This document shows positions 1-12,196 of a DNA stretch of 64,000 nucleotides, one piece after another. The first letter of the stretch is position 1. Every line of letters begins with the position of its first letter. Location of the stretch: NCBI RefSeq assembly GCF_947250635.1, contig NZ_OX366335.1, positions 1,240,001 to 1,304,000 of the forward strand. Direction: 5' to 3'. Below the pieces are notes generated by a model that was not told the origin of the DNA, did no database searches, and was given only the letters and a program-made list of their open reading frames with translations. The translations under genes and the position numbers were made by a program. This stretch comes from Wolbachia endosymbiont (group B) of Parapoynx stratiotata. Its GTDB lineage: Bacteria; Pseudomonadota; Alphaproteobacteria; Rickettsiales; Anaplasmataceae.

Positions 1-1077
1 GAAGTTGCTAAATTTAAATATAGAAGCAACTTATTACAATAAGAGAATAGTTTGATAAAAGTAAAAGTACCCGTTCAAGGGAGTGGTTCAAGAAACGATA
101 GGCAGGGGATTGTATAGTTCTCTTTGTTTCCATGTTAAGTATAATGAAATTATCCTTTCAAATTCCTAGCTCTGATTACGTAAAATATGAGCTTTTACAG
201 TAAATGATATAATGCCTAATTTGCTGTTCAGCGCGATAGTGGAATACTTTCTGGTTTACTTAAAAAATTTCACACCATTCTTTCAGATTTTAAAATATTT
301 TTCGCAACTTGAAAAGCTCCAGTTGCTTCAGATAGGTAGCTTCAAGTAATACCTTATACGTTTTGCAACTTTCTTACACTTCTGTTTCATTTTTTAATAA
401 AGCTTTTTTTTAGCATAAATAATTCAGTGGATGCGTTTTTTAAGTAACAGCCCAGAATTTTAACTTCAATAGTCCAGCTATGTTTCAAAGTACCTGTCAG
501 CGACTATTACGATTGCAACATACACTGTCTTTTAAATCTTCTTTCCCTTTAAAACTTGCAGTATTGCTTCAGCACTAACCAAGTTTACCTTTATTATAAC
601 ACGTTGATGCGCAAAACCTCACTTTTCTTATTCGATTTGCTCATACACCTTTTTGCATTTTGAGGGAATTCTATATTCACTATTTGATACGCTTTCAATT
701 CACATTAAAAGCATCACTTATAATTTTCACGTTTTGAATTTTTATAAAATCCACTGAGTGCTACAATTATCACCTAACTATTGGACCAAATGTATCTGCT
801 TTTTGGTAGTTTGCTACTTCTTCTTTCTCCTCATCTCCAACAACTTAATTAATATTCAATTATATAAAGTTTGATTTTCGGAAGATCAATTGTTTGATGA
901 TTTGTTAAATGTTACTATCTCTCCTCCTCATTTGCAAATAGGTGACAAATTCTACTTTTAAATTTTCTACTTTTATTTTAAAGTTTTCGCAAAGTTCTAA
1001 AAGATTAGTTATATTACCTCACAGCTACTCTATGTTTACCTTGTTTCATCGCTCTACTGAACAGATATAGATAAAAA
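1..1077 (-). pseudogene. Gene-free region with probable decayed coding remnants
   Basis: No open frame of useful length exists on either strand. Reading the minus strand, short protein-like stretches appear in shifting frames, each cut by stops after about 15-30 codons. One near 790-870 reads VVGDEEKEEVANYQKADTFG; one near 250-340 reads EATGAFQVAKNILKSERM followed, after a stop, by NFLSKPESIP. Their normal amino-acid composition and the many frame changes suggest a gene or genes in advanced decay downstream of the 5S rRNA. I could not assign a family, and chance cannot be excluded in AT-rich DNA. Confidence 0.35.
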
Positions 1078-1211
1078 GAAATTTTTATAAGCTTGGCAAC
1101 GACCTACTTTCCCTTTTTAAGTATCATCGGCGCTAAAAAGTTTCACTTCCGAGTTCGAAATGAGATCGGGTGGTTCATTTTTGCTATAGTCACCAAGTCA
1201 ATAAAAATTTC
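1078..1211 (-). other. Processing stem flanking 5S rRNA
   Basis: An 11-base sequence just outside one end of the 5S gene (1078-1088, gaaatttttat) is perfectly complementary to one just outside the other end (1201-1211, ataaaaatttc). In the transcript these would extend the 5S terminal helix into a long duplex, a plausible RNase III type processing site. The complementarity is seen directly; its role is inferred. Confidence 0.6.
1091..1200 (-). rRNA. rrf: 5S ribosomal RNA
   Basis: The minus strand reads a 5S-like sequence including CGAACTCGGAAGTGAAAC, the conserved loop region of bacterial 5S rRNA, followed by GCGCCGATGATA. The 5' CTTGG and 3' CCAAG close the terminal helix. It lies about 65 bases downstream of the 23S 3' end and is probably co-transcribed with it. 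Ends are judged from the terminal helix and may be off by a few bases. Confidence 0.92.
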
Positions 1212-1230
1212 TGACTTAACAAATTTCAAT

Positions 1231-4067
<2,837 letters not shown>

Positions 4068-4138
4068 CTTACAATTGAATTGAGATTAAATAATCTCTAC
4101 CATAAAACTTTTCAAACATCTAAAAACTAATCTTTTAT

Positions 4139-4167
4139 ATGTTACAATCTGATAAATCATATGTCAA
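4139..4167 (-). promoter_or_regulatory. Promoter of the 23S-5S rRNA unit
   Basis: On the minus strand a perfect -35 box TTGACA (4162-4167) is followed, after 17 bases, by TAACAT (4139-4144), a good -10 box. Transcription would start near 4132, about 65 bases before the precursor stem and about 100 bases before mature 23S. A dedicated promoter is expected because 23S-5S is not linked to 16S here. The rest of the 4032-4360 spacer holds nothing else recognisable. Confidence 0.7.
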
Positions 4168-4360
4168 CGCCTTTTTACACAAAACATTTACCTATTATTA
4201 TCAACAACAATATACCAGCAATCTTAAACAGTACAATCTGAGAAATATTCGACATATTGATATGTACAGAAAAATTAATGAAAAAGATATTTTGTAAGAT
4301 AAAATGTGTTAAAATTAGTTACCTAAAAATGAAAATGAACATTTGGAGTATTTCTAATGT

Positions 4361-5431
4361 ATGAAAAGTAATCTATCTTTTATAAAAAACTTTGCTTTAA
4401 ATTGTATATCTAAGCTCACTGGCTTATTAAATATTAAAAAAGTAAAAAATTTCATTATGGATAGATACAATACTCTCCATAAAGAAATTGTAGTGTTTCT
4501 TGAAAAATCTAAAAACCTGTTAAATACCAACATTGAAATCGGGTTATATCACTTCTATAAAGGTAATATATCAGATGCAAAGTTAAGATTTTGGTTAATT
4601 AGCATATTCTACCCCAATTTACCTATAATCTGGTATAATATTGGAAGATGTCATTTTGCAGTAGGAAATACTAATAGAGCTTATAATTATTTAACAAAGA
4701 CGCTAAAATTAGATAGTAGTCACAAAGAAGCTTCTTACTACTTAAAAAAAATAACAAACACATCAGATATCGTAGAATTGCCTGAAAATCTCATAAAACA
4801 ATATTTTGATTACACAGGTGAATATTTTGTTGAGCATTGGCTAATTGCCAAACAATACAGAGGGCATGAACTCGTACACATGATAATTACAAAAGTCTTT
4901 AACAACTCCACTTCTAAACTGAATATACTCGACCTTGGTTGCGGTACTGGAATATGTGGTCACTTCCTAAAAATAAGTAATATTAGAAGTCGCATAACAG
5001 GAGTTGACATCTCAAATAGAATGCTCAATATTGCAAGAGGATGCCTTATAAAAGGTAAACCTGTTTACGATGAGTTAATACATACAGAAATGAAAGAGTT
5101 TCTTAAACAAGAGAAGAACCAGCAGTATGATGTAATTATCTTTGCTGAAGTGCTACACTATCTACATGATTTTCTAGCAGAATTGGAACTAGCAAAAGGA
5201 TTGACAAACAAAAAAGGGGTTATTGTATGTTTAGTAAGAAGAAAGGAAGGTAAAGGTATTGACTTTGTAAACAAAGGAGATTATTTTCGTCATTCAGAAG
5301 ATTATATTCAGCATGTTGCAAAAGAAACAAATATGCAAATAAGTCAAATGAGTTACTGTAAAATATATGGCAGTCAGGTTGATGGTATCTTATTTGCATT
5401 ACAACATCCACAAACAAATTCAACAACTTAA
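4361..5431 (+). CDS. TPR-containing SAM-dependent methyltransferase
   Basis: This 356-residue protein has two parts. Roughly residues 60-130 contain helices of TPR type, including YHFYKGNISDAKLRFW and IWYNIGRCHFAVGNTNRAYN. From about residue 185 a class I methyltransferase fold begins with the SAM-binding motif ILDLGCGTGICG, followed by an acidic residue in GVDISNRML and by a motif IV-like region (YDVIIFAEVLHYL). The TPR part may hold a protein substrate, but the substrate is unknown. The start has GGAG about 13 bases upstream; an ATG four bases earlier is in another frame. The gene lies divergent from the rRNA unit and 48 bases before nrdA. Confidence 0.8.
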   Translation: MKSNLSFIKNFALNCISKLTGLLNIKKVKNFIMDRYNTLHKEIVVFLEKSKNLLNTNIEIGLYHFYKGNISDAKLRFWLISIFYPNLPIIWYNIGRCHFAVGNTNRAYNYLTKTLKLDSSHKEASYYLKKITNTSDIVELPENLIKQYFDYTGEYFVEHWLIAKQYRGHELVHMIITKVFNNSTSKLNILDLGCGTGICGHFLKISNIRSRITGVDISNRMLNIARGCLIKGKPVYDELIHTEMKEFLKQEKNQQYDVIIFAEVLHYLHDFLAELELAKGLTNKKGVIVCLVRRKEGKGIDFVNKGDYFRHSEDYIQHVAKETNMQISQMSYCKIYGSQVDGILFALQHPQTNSTT

Positions 5432-5479
5432 TCGAGAAATCGCTCAAATAAATTTCTATATTATCATAAAAGGAGCCTT

Positions 5480-7264
5480 ATGAATTACATTACTATTAAT
5501 TACGCAAAAGATAGTAAATTAACCGATTTTGGAAAAGCAGTTCTATTGGATAGGTATTTAATAGAAAATGAAAGTTATCAAGATCTCTTTATACGTATTG
5601 CTAATTACTATTCTGATGATAGAAAACATGCACAACGTCTTTATGATTATATGAGCAACTTGTGGTTCATGCCTTCAACACCAATACTTAGTAACGGCGG
5701 TACCAAAAGAGGATTGCCTATTTCCTGCTTTCTTAATGAAACTGAAGATAGCTTGAAGGGAATAGTTGATCTATGGAATGAAAATGTTTGGCTCGCTGCA
5801 CGTGGTGGTGGAATAGGTAGTTATTGGGGAAATTTACGTTCAATTGGTGAAAGTGTCAAAGGTAGCGGTAAAACATCAGGAATTGTGCCATTTATCGTAG
5901 TACAAAACGCTCTGACGCTTGCAATCAGCCAAGGATCCTTAAGAAGAGGAAGCTCAGCAGTTTATCTTCCTGTATGGCATCCAGAAATAGAAGAGTTTCT
6001 AGATTTACGTAAGCCAACTGGTGGTGACCCAAATCGCAAAGCATTAAATATACATCATGCTGTAATAGTAACAGATAAGTTTATGCAAGCTGTTGAAGAT
6101 GATCAAGAATGGGATTTAATAAGCCCTCATAACAATAAAGTTATTTCAACAGTAAAAGCACGGGATATATGGATTAAAATATTAACAGCAAGAGTTGAAA
6201 CTGGAGAACCTTACATTATTTTCCTTGATGCAACAAATAACAATAAGCCAGAATCTTACAAAAAGCTCAACTTAGACATCAAAATGTCAAACCTATGCAG
6301 TGAAATAACTTTAACTACAGGTTACGATCACCTGAAAAAGTCACGCACTGCTGTATGTTGTTTATCATCCGTAAATCTTGAATACTACGAAGAATGGAAA
6401 GATAATGAGCTTTTCATAGAAGATATAATGCGTTTTCTTGATAATGTATTAGAGGATTTCATAAACCACGCACCAAATGAAATACAGCGAGCAAAATATT
6501 CCGCAATAAGAGAGCGTAGTATCGGTCTTGGTGTGATGGGCTTTCATTCATTTTTACAAAGTAAAATGGTTCCTTTTGAATCAGTAACAGCCCAACAATG
6601 GAATAAAAAAGTATTTAAGCATTTGCGCGAGCAAGCGGATGTAGTTTCTAAAAAATTAGCAGAAGAAAAAGGGCCATGTCTTGACGCTAAAGAAATCGAT
6701 CTAATGGAAAGGTTTACACATAAGCTCGCTATTGCTCCAACTGCCTCAATTTCGATTATCGCAGGCAACACTTCTCCTGGAATAGAGCCGTATGCAGCAA
6801 ACGTATTTATACAGAAGACACTTACAGGTTCATTTGTAGTACGAAATAAATTCTTGCAAAAACTACTAGCAGAAAAAAATCAAGACAATGATGAAACATG
6901 GTCCTCAATTTCAACAAATGAGGGTTCTGTTCAGCATTTAGATTTTCTTAGCAAGCATGAAAAACTGACATTTAAAACAGCATACGAACTTGATCAACAA
7001 TGGATCATAGAACATGCAAGTGATAGAACTCCTTATATTTGTCAATCTCAATCAGTAAATCTGTTCTTACCTGCCAATGTGCATAAACGTTACTTACACA
7101 AAATACATATGCTTGCTTGGAAAAAAGGATTAAAAAGCTTGTATTATTGCAGATCACAATCAATGCAGAGAGCTGACAAGGTCTCACATGACATATTCAA
7201 AAAAAGTGAAATATTGCAACAAAAAACAGATATTAATTATGATGAATGTCTATCATGCCAGTAG
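5480..7264 (+). CDS. nrdA: Ribonucleoside-diphosphate reductase, alpha subunit
   Basis: This is the large, catalytic subunit of class I ribonucleotide reductase, which makes deoxyribonucleotides from ribonucleoside diphosphates. At 594 residues it is shorter than E. coli NrdA (761) and has no N-terminal ATP-cone, so dATP overall-activity control is probably absent. Redox Cys83 lies in GLPISCFLNE. The catalytic N-x-C-x-E motif is in NLCSEI near residue 271, the second redox cysteine is in TAVCCLSSVN, and the tyrosine pair of the radical path is in SLYYCRSQ. A CLSC pair lies at the very C-terminus for re-reduction. APTASISIIAG is the family signature. A strong AAGGAG site precedes the ATG. The radical-bearing beta subunit is not in this window. 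Confidence 0.95.
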   Translation: MNYITINYAKDSKLTDFGKAVLLDRYLIENESYQDLFIRIANYYSDDRKHAQRLYDYMSNLWFMPSTPILSNGGTKRGLPISCFLNETEDSLKGIVDLWNENVWLAARGGGIGSYWGNLRSIGESVKGSGKTSGIVPFIVVQNALTLAISQGSLRRGSSAVYLPVWHPEIEEFLDLRKPTGGDPNRKALNIHHAVIVTDKFMQAVEDDQEWDLISPHNNKVISTVKARDIWIKILTARVETGEPYIIFLDATNNNKPESYKKLNLDIKMSNLCSEITLTTGYDHLKKSRTAVCCLSSVNLEYYEEWKDNELFIEDIMRFLDNVLEDFINHAPNEIQRAKYSAIRERSIGLGVMGFHSFLQSKMVPFESVTAQQWNKKVFKHLREQADVVSKKLAEEKGPCLDAKEIDLMERFTHKLAIAPTASISIIAGNTSPGIEPYAANVFIQKTLTGSFVVRNKFLQKLLAEKNQDNDETWSSISTNEGSVQHLDFLSKHEKLTFKTAYELDQQWIIEHASDRTPYICQSQSVNLFLPANVHKRYLHKIHMLAWKKGLKSLYYCRSQSMQRADKVSHDIFKKSEILQQKTDINYDECLSCQ

Positions 7265-7321
7265 ACTGTACATAACTTACTGTCACAAAAATACAATTGT
7301 ACAAAAGTTATGTTTTCATAG

Positions 7322-7789
7322 ATGCTACATAGAAATCCAGATGAATTTCTAAAGTCTATTCCAAGAGATAAACGTATAATGTGCCTTGATATGGGAGAAA
7401 AACAAATAGGCATAGCATTTAGTGATAAAACACAGCTTATAGCTACAGCTCATAGTATATATTATAGAAGAAATATGAGCAAAGATTTAGGTTATCTAAA
7501 TAGAGTGCTTAAAGAAAATGAAGCTGGATCAATGGTAATAGGACTACCATTCACAATAGATGAACAAGAGACCGAATGGTGCAAAGTAATAATCCAGTTT
7601 GCAAATAAAATAATAAAAAAATGCAAAGTACACATATACCTACAAGACGAAAGTCTATCAACATCTCTTGCAACTCACGCACTAAAAATTACTGGAATAT
7701 CAATCACAAAATCAAAAAAAATAGATGATAAAATTGCTGCATGTATTATTCTGCAACGAACATTGGATAAGATAAATGCAATTAAATAG
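7322..7789 (+). CDS. ruvX: YqgF/RuvX family Holliday-junction resolvase or pre-16S nuclease
   Basis: The 155-residue protein has the RNase H-like YqgF fold. The N-terminal strand carries the first acidic residue (Asp23 in CLDMGEKQIGIAFSD), VIGLPF marks the central strand, and the last part has YLQDESLST with the second acidic residue. Length is normal for the family (about 140-155). YqgF proteins mature the 16S rRNA 5' end in E. coli and have been proposed as Holliday-junction resolvases. It lies 57 bases after nrdA and may share its transcript. Confidence 0.88.
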   Translation: MLHRNPDEFLKSIPRDKRIMCLDMGEKQIGIAFSDKTQLIATAHSIYYRRNMSKDLGYLNRVLKENEAGSMVIGLPFTIDEQETEWCKVIIQFANKIIKKCKVHIYLQDESLSTSLATHALKITGISITKSKKIDDKIAACIILQRTLDKINAIK

Positions 7790-7901
7790 CTATTGGTTCC
7801 GTTTCTGTCATTTTTTTAGCTTAATTCACAACACTAACTATTAAACAAGAGAGAGATATATTAAGTTATTATAATTATAAATGAGATAATTAATCTAATT
7901 A

Positions 7902-7929
7902 TTGACAATATTAAAAATATTGGTATAAT
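7902..7929 (+). promoter_or_regulatory. Consensus promoter of the ankyrin gene at 7956
   Basis: A perfect TTGACA (7902-7907) and a perfect TATAAT (7924-7929) are separated by 16 bases. The start codon of the ankyrin gene is 26 bases beyond the -10 box, giving a short leader. This is the best sigma-70 type promoter in the window and suggests strong constitutive transcription of a likely host-interaction protein. Confidence 0.75.
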
Positions 7930-7955
7930 TTAAGCATGTAAATGAGAAGATAACT

Positions 7956-9164
7956 ATGAATGAAACCGTGAAACAGCTCATAAAAAATACTCAACCTTCA
8001 TTAAAATACTTTACAGAACCGTCATCAAAGCTAGATGAAAAGAAGTTTAAAGAAATATTGTATAAACATCTTTCGTTGCAAAATCATGAATTTGGTGCAC
8101 ATAAAGAAAAAATTGATCAGATTGTTAGAGAAAGTTACCAAGATTACTATGATACGTGTGAATTAGTAAGCAAGGGAATGTACTATGTGTACAGAATATA
8201 CTATTGTGAAGAGAATGGGAAACTTGTGGCCCGTACCCTCAAATATCTTGCACAGAATAAACTAAAACTTAGCAAGTACACAGAGATTTGCTATTTACAG
8301 GAGGAAGGGCAACTTAAGCTTGTTAGAGAGTTTGAATCTCCTCAAAGTTATCAAAAATTTCAGAGAACTGGCGGAGATCTTGGATTAGTAATATGTCGCT
8401 TTCAGTTCGATAATAACCATATTAAATTGTTATCTCCAGAAAAATATGATATGCCTCGCTTTACTGGTGGTAGTATTACAGCTGCTATAAGTGACAATAC
8501 TCAGCTTATGATGGATATATCAAATTCAAACAGCAAAAGAATTGGATATCTCATTAATCAAACCAAAAACATTAATAAGTATAACCTACGATATGGAAAT
8601 AATCCTATTCTTCTTTCTATAGCCAAAGGCTACAATCATGCCAACACTGAACATAAAGGCCCTCAACCCTCATTACAACAAAAAAACATTATAAATAAAT
8701 TACTAGAAAGAGAAGATCTTGATATAAATTGTATTCATCTCGGTAACGGTATGACACCTTTACATATAGCATGCCTGAGGGGCGACTCTTCCGAGCTAAT
8801 ACAAAAATTATTGGATAAAGGAGCTGATTTAAACGCTGTTGATTATTACGGAAACAAGCCTAATGATCTGCTTAGTTATAGTTATGAAAAGGTCCAGATA
8901 ATTATACAAAATATGACTGGAAATTATAAATTTGGTGGTAAAGAGCATTCTTATATAAAGCTGCGTGAAGATCAGTCTTATACTGCAACATTACCGACTC
9001 GAGAAGAAAGAGAGAGCAATATTCAAGAAATAAGAAAGATACTGTCCAAAAATAGGTCACGAGAGAAAGAACAGTCATCCACAAATTCCAGCACAATAGG
9101 TAAACCTTTAGCAACAAAAATAAATAGTTTACAAATTGAAGCTAAAAACTCCGTAGAAAGATAG
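7956..9164 (+). CDS. Ankyrin-repeat protein
   Basis: The 402-residue protein has one clear ankyrin repeat at about residues 264-300 (GMTPLHIACLRGD, then ELIQKLLDKGADLNAVD) and degenerate helices before it (LLEREDLDINCIH). The first 200 residues match nothing I recognise and have no signal peptide or membrane segment. The last 80 residues are polar and rich in Lys, Glu and Ser. Wolbachia ankyrin proteins are often thought to be secreted into the host cell; that role is inferred from the family. The gene has its own consensus promoter and is convergent with ruvC. Confidence 0.82.
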   Translation: MNETVKQLIKNTQPSLKYFTEPSSKLDEKKFKEILYKHLSLQNHEFGAHKEKIDQIVRESYQDYYDTCELVSKGMYYVYRIYYCEENGKLVARTLKYLAQNKLKLSKYTEICYLQEEGQLKLVREFESPQSYQKFQRTGGDLGLVICRFQFDNNHIKLLSPEKYDMPRFTGGSITAAISDNTQLMMDISNSNSKRIGYLINQTKNINKYNLRYGNNPILLSIAKGYNHANTEHKGPQPSLQQKNIINKLLEREDLDINCIHLGNGMTPLHIACLRGDSSELIQKLLDKGADLNAVDYYGNKPNDLLSYSYEKVQIIIQNMTGNYKFGGKEHSYIKLREDQSYTATLPTREERESNIQEIRKILSKNRSREKEQSSTNSSTIGKPLATKINSLQIEAKNSVER

Positions 9165-9184
9165 TAAAGCTTAAACAGATAAAA

Positions 9185-9209
9185 AGTGAATCGCAAATAG
9201 TGATTCACT
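9185..9209. terminator. Weak hairpin between convergent ankyrin gene and ruvC
   Basis: An 8-bp perfect stem (AGTGAATC / GATTCACT) with a 9-base loop lies between the two converging genes. No run of T follows on either strand, so it is at best a weak or factor-assisted terminator. Confidence 0.3.
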
Positions 9210-9349
9210 ACTTGTCTTCATTATAGATAGAAGATAGTTATATTATTGCTGCAGCAATTTCTGCTATATTCTAAATCTGATAACTGATATGTATTTATAA
9301 TTAGATGCAAGATTTCAAAAATCCACGCCTTACAAGTTTAAAATTTGAA

Positions 9350-9847
9350 TTAACTACCAATTCCCATAAAACAAAAATTTTTCGTATAAGCATGACAAAT
9401 TGCTGTAGCAAGAGCATCAGCAGTATGGTGACATTTTATATTTGAGCTTTTAACTATTTGCTTGACCATAAATATAATCTGACCCTTATCAGCATGACCA
9501 TTTCCAGTAATGCTCTTTTTTATATAGTTTGCATCATATTCATTCATGGGTAAATCCGTCATTCGTAATATTAAAATTGCAATTGCTCTTGCATATCCTA
9601 AAGTTAGCGAAGATTTTGGATTCTTATTAATAAAAATTTTTTCCACAGCAGCTTCATTTGGAGAGTATAGGAAAATTACTTTCTTTAATTGTTCAAAAAT
9701 TATATGTAGACGTTCACCTACACCCAATTTACCATCAGTTGATATGGTACCGCCACCCAAAAATTTAATATTATTCTTTTCTTCCAGTCTAATAATGGCC
9801 CAACCAGTCTTACTCATCCCTGGATCTAGGCCTATTATTTTAATCAC
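9350..9847 (-). CDS. ruvC: Crossover junction endodeoxyribonuclease RuvC
   Basis: RuvC cuts Holliday junctions in partnership with RuvAB. The 165-residue protein begins with IIGLDPGMSKTGWAII, holding the first catalytic Asp (Asp8). The second acidic residue is in NEAAVEKIFIN and the last pair in HHTADALATAICHA. Length and motif order are normal. The start is a GTG directly next to the TAA of coxC, so the two genes are probably transcribed together and translationally coupled. Confidence 0.95.
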   Translation of the reverse strand: MIKIIGLDPGMSKTGWAIIRLEEKNNIKFLGGGTISTDGKLGVGERLHIIFEQLKKVIFLYSPNEAAVEKIFINKNPKSSLTLGYARAIAILILRMTDLPMNEYDANYIKKSITGNGHADKGQIIFMVKQIVKSSNIKCHHTADALATAICHAYTKNFCFMGIGS

Positions 9848-10675
9848 TTAATAAAGGCTTAACCAATAAATAAACAGAAATAAAAATATCCATACTAGAT
9901 CGACAAAGTGCCAATACCAAGAAGCAAACTCAAAGCATAAGTGATCTTGAGGTGTAAATTGACCTTTTCGAGCTCTAAATAAGCATACTGACAAAAATAT
10001 TATTCCTATTATAACATGCACACAATGAAACCCAGTAATCATGTAAAAGTTAGATGTATAAATAAGTTTTTCTCCTGTTTCTCGCAAAGAAAAACTTGCT
10101 TCATGATATTCGATTGCTTGCACTATTATAAAGAACATCCCAAGCAATATAGTTATAGACAGCATTTTAATCATGCTTTTTTTATCATTTTCAAGTAAAA
10201 AATGATGTGCTGAAGTAATTGTTGTACCAGAAAGCAATAATATTAGTGTATTCATAAATGGTAACGACCACGGATCCGGTGGTAAAATCCCTTCAGGGGG
10301 CCATTCAACTTTTTTTGTAGGAGAAAACGCTTCAAATAAAAAAACCGGATCAAGCCAGGCTTTAAAGAATGAACAAAAGAACGCTATAAAAAACACAACT
10401 TCCGAGAGGATAAATAAGTACATTGCAAGCTTGAGTCCATGTTTTACAATGGCAGTATGGCATTTATCATAAATTGCTTCTCTTATTACATCTCTCCACC
10501 AATAAAACAGCACTCCTGATACCGCAGAGATTCCCAAAACTAAACCAAATATTCCAGAAATTTGTTTATGGAGTGTACCAACTAATCCAAGTGCAAGAAC
10601 AAGAATTGCTGCTGATATAGCAATTGGCCAGGGACTTGGGTCCACTAAATGAAAATCATGTTCTTTACTTTTCAT
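9848..10675 (-). CDS. coxC: Cytochrome c oxidase subunit III
   Basis: This is the integral membrane subunit III of the aa3-type terminal oxidase. The 275-residue protein has seven hydrophobic segments. Family features include HDFHLVDPSPWP at the N-terminus, the long loop WPPEGILPPDPW, and FHCVHVIIG and WYWHFVDLVWIFLF toward the C-terminus. Subunits I and II are not in this window; coxC commonly stands apart in Wolbachia. It is followed without a gap by ruvC, an unrelated function. Confidence 0.95.
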   Translation of the reverse strand: MKSKEHDFHLVDPSPWPIAISAAILVLALGLVGTLHKQISGIFGLVLGISAVSGVLFYWWRDVIREAIYDKCHTAIVKHGLKLAMYLFILSEVVFFIAFFCSFFKAWLDPVFLFEAFSPTKKVEWPPEGILPPDPWSLPFMNTLILLLSGTTITSAHHFLLENDKKSMIKMLSITILLGMFFIIVQAIEYHEASFSLRETGEKLIYTSNFYMITGFHCVHVIIGIIFLSVCLFRARKGQFTPQDHLCFEFASWYWHFVDLVWIFLFLFIYWLSLY

Positions 10676-10722
10676 ATCATCTTCAAAAATACGTATTAAG
10701 CATACAAATTAGCTTAAAATTG

Positions 10723-11382
10723 TCAATATTTCTTAGGAAATTGATTAAATCTTGAAAAATTATATGCGCTGTTCCAAAAGTCTAACTCAAATTGTGCAGT
10801 TATTTTAAATAATTCAAGCATTCTGGTCCTTTCACTTTCCCTTACTTTGTTACAATACTCGTCAACAATACCTTCCAAAGCAACACATCCAGATTCCATC
10901 AAGCTACTGCCAAAAAAATCAAGCCAATCCTTATACCTATTATTTTTTTTAATTTTATTTCTCATACTATTAACAACAACTTTATATATAAAATGGCAAG
11001 AGTAGAGAACTGTTACAGCTTCATAAACGTTACTATATGAAGTAGACAAAAGAAAGTTAGTAAAATTGAAACACTCAAGCGACTTTTCTCCACGATTTAT
11101 GGAATACACAGCAAAGTAGTGGTTGTATAACACTTTCATAATCTCTACTACCCCTTTAGCCACCTCAATAAATGGAACAATGTTGTTACAACTCTCCATT
11201 TTTGATGCAATCATTAAAACAGTACGAACATAATCAGCTAAAAAGAATGCATCTTGTTGTATATAAAATTTGAAGTTTTCTATATTTAAAGTATTATTTG
11301 CTAATTCAACATTGAAAGGATGCTCAATAATATCCTTTAAAAGATTTGACCCATAATAGCTCTTAATTATACCACTGAACAT
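10723..11382 (-). CDS. TenA family protein, copy 1
   Basis: This 219-residue protein looks like TenA (thiaminase II), which in other bacteria salvages the thiamine pyrimidine from degraded thiamine. Counting from the GTG three bases upstream, it keeps equivalents of the B. subtilis catalytic residues: Asp45 in FYIQQDAFFLADY, Cys130 in VLYSCHFIY and Glu200 in QFELDFW. The conserved HPFNVELANNTL opening is present. No other thiamine gene is nearby. The ATG at 11382 is preferred over the GTG at 11385. It lies 36 bases after a diverged paralogue. The Chlamydia CADD branch is less likely because its metal-binding His set is not seen. Confidence 0.8.
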   Translation of the reverse strand: MFSGIIKSYYGSNLLKDIIEHPFNVELANNTLNIENFKFYIQQDAFFLADYVRTVLMIASKMESCNNIVPFIEVAKGVVEIMKVLYNHYFAVYSINRGEKSLECFNFTNFLLSTSYSNVYEAVTVLYSCHFIYKVVVNSMRNKIKKNNRYKDWLDFFGSSLMESGCVALEGIVDEYCNKVRESERTRMLELFKITAQFELDFWNSAYNFSRFNQFPKKY

Positions 11383-11421
11383 CACATAAACTAGAATATA
11401 ATTTAGTGTTAATACTACAGA

Positions 11422-12087
11422 CTATGCTAGAGAATACATCTCATCCCAAAACATTATTTCTAGCTCTAGACCTCTCTTAAAAAACTCATGCATCCTTCTT
11501 TTTTCACAATCTCCAGCTTTCTTATAAAATTTATTCGTAACATTAGTAAACTCATCAATTGCAGCATTCATTGCTTTGCTATTGTAAATATTGACCCATC
11601 CTTCGTACTTGCTATTTTTAACCTCATCGAGTGTTAGCTCACTCATCATATTATGTAGAATGATTTGGTATATGTTAAAGCAAGGGTAAGATGCTGATAA
11701 AGCTTCAGCAACAGAACTGTGATATGCAGCGCGCATGAAAAAGTCAGTAAAGGCAGAACAGGATCTTGATTTTTTGTGATTATCAGATAAATCACAATCT
11801 CCAAAATGTTCTTTATATTGCCTCCGAACATCAAATGTTCCTCTTGCCACATTTATTAAGCTGCTCATTATTTCAATGTCATGAACTTTAGCTGCAATAA
11901 TCAATAAAGCACGAGTACAGTCCACTAAATATAAAAAATCCTGCTGAAGATAAAATTTGAACTTTTCATAATCTAGCGTATTATTCATCAACTCAACATT
12001 GAAAGGATGTCCTTTTATTTTTTCAATAAGACCAGATGATTCTTTTATAGCAATATCATAAAATTCTTCTTTTGGTTTGTCGGACAT
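11422..12087 (-). CDS. TenA family protein, copy 2
   Basis: This 221-residue paralogue of the next gene shares GHPFNVELMNNTLDYEKF and the same order of motifs. Catalytic equivalents are Asp50 in FYLQQDFLYLVD, Cys136 in ASYPCFNIY and Glu210 in LELEIMFWDEMY. The pair is clearly an old tandem duplication, since similarity outside the motifs is low. Both copies keep the triad, so both may be active. What substrate two TenA proteins would serve in an organism thought not to make thiamine de novo is open. It is probably the first gene of a two-gene operon. Confidence 0.8.
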   Translation of the reverse strand: MSDKPKEEFYDIAIKESSGLIEKIKGHPFNVELMNNTLDYEKFKFYLQQDFLYLVDCTRALLIIAAKVHDIEIMSSLINVARGTFDVRRQYKEHFGDCDLSDNHKKSRSCSAFTDFFMRAAYHSSVAEALSASYPCFNIYQIILHNMMSELTLDEVKNSKYEGWVNIYNSKAMNAAIDEFTNVTNKFYKKAGDCEKRRMHEFFKRGLELEIMFWDEMYSLA

Positions 12088-12196
12088 CTTGCAAGCCTCA
12101 TAAATATTAAAACTAGTATAGTTACTAAAGAGTTACTTACAATTTATAATAAGTTATTATATAAGTATCAAGCTAGAAATAAAAGAGTTTAATAGT

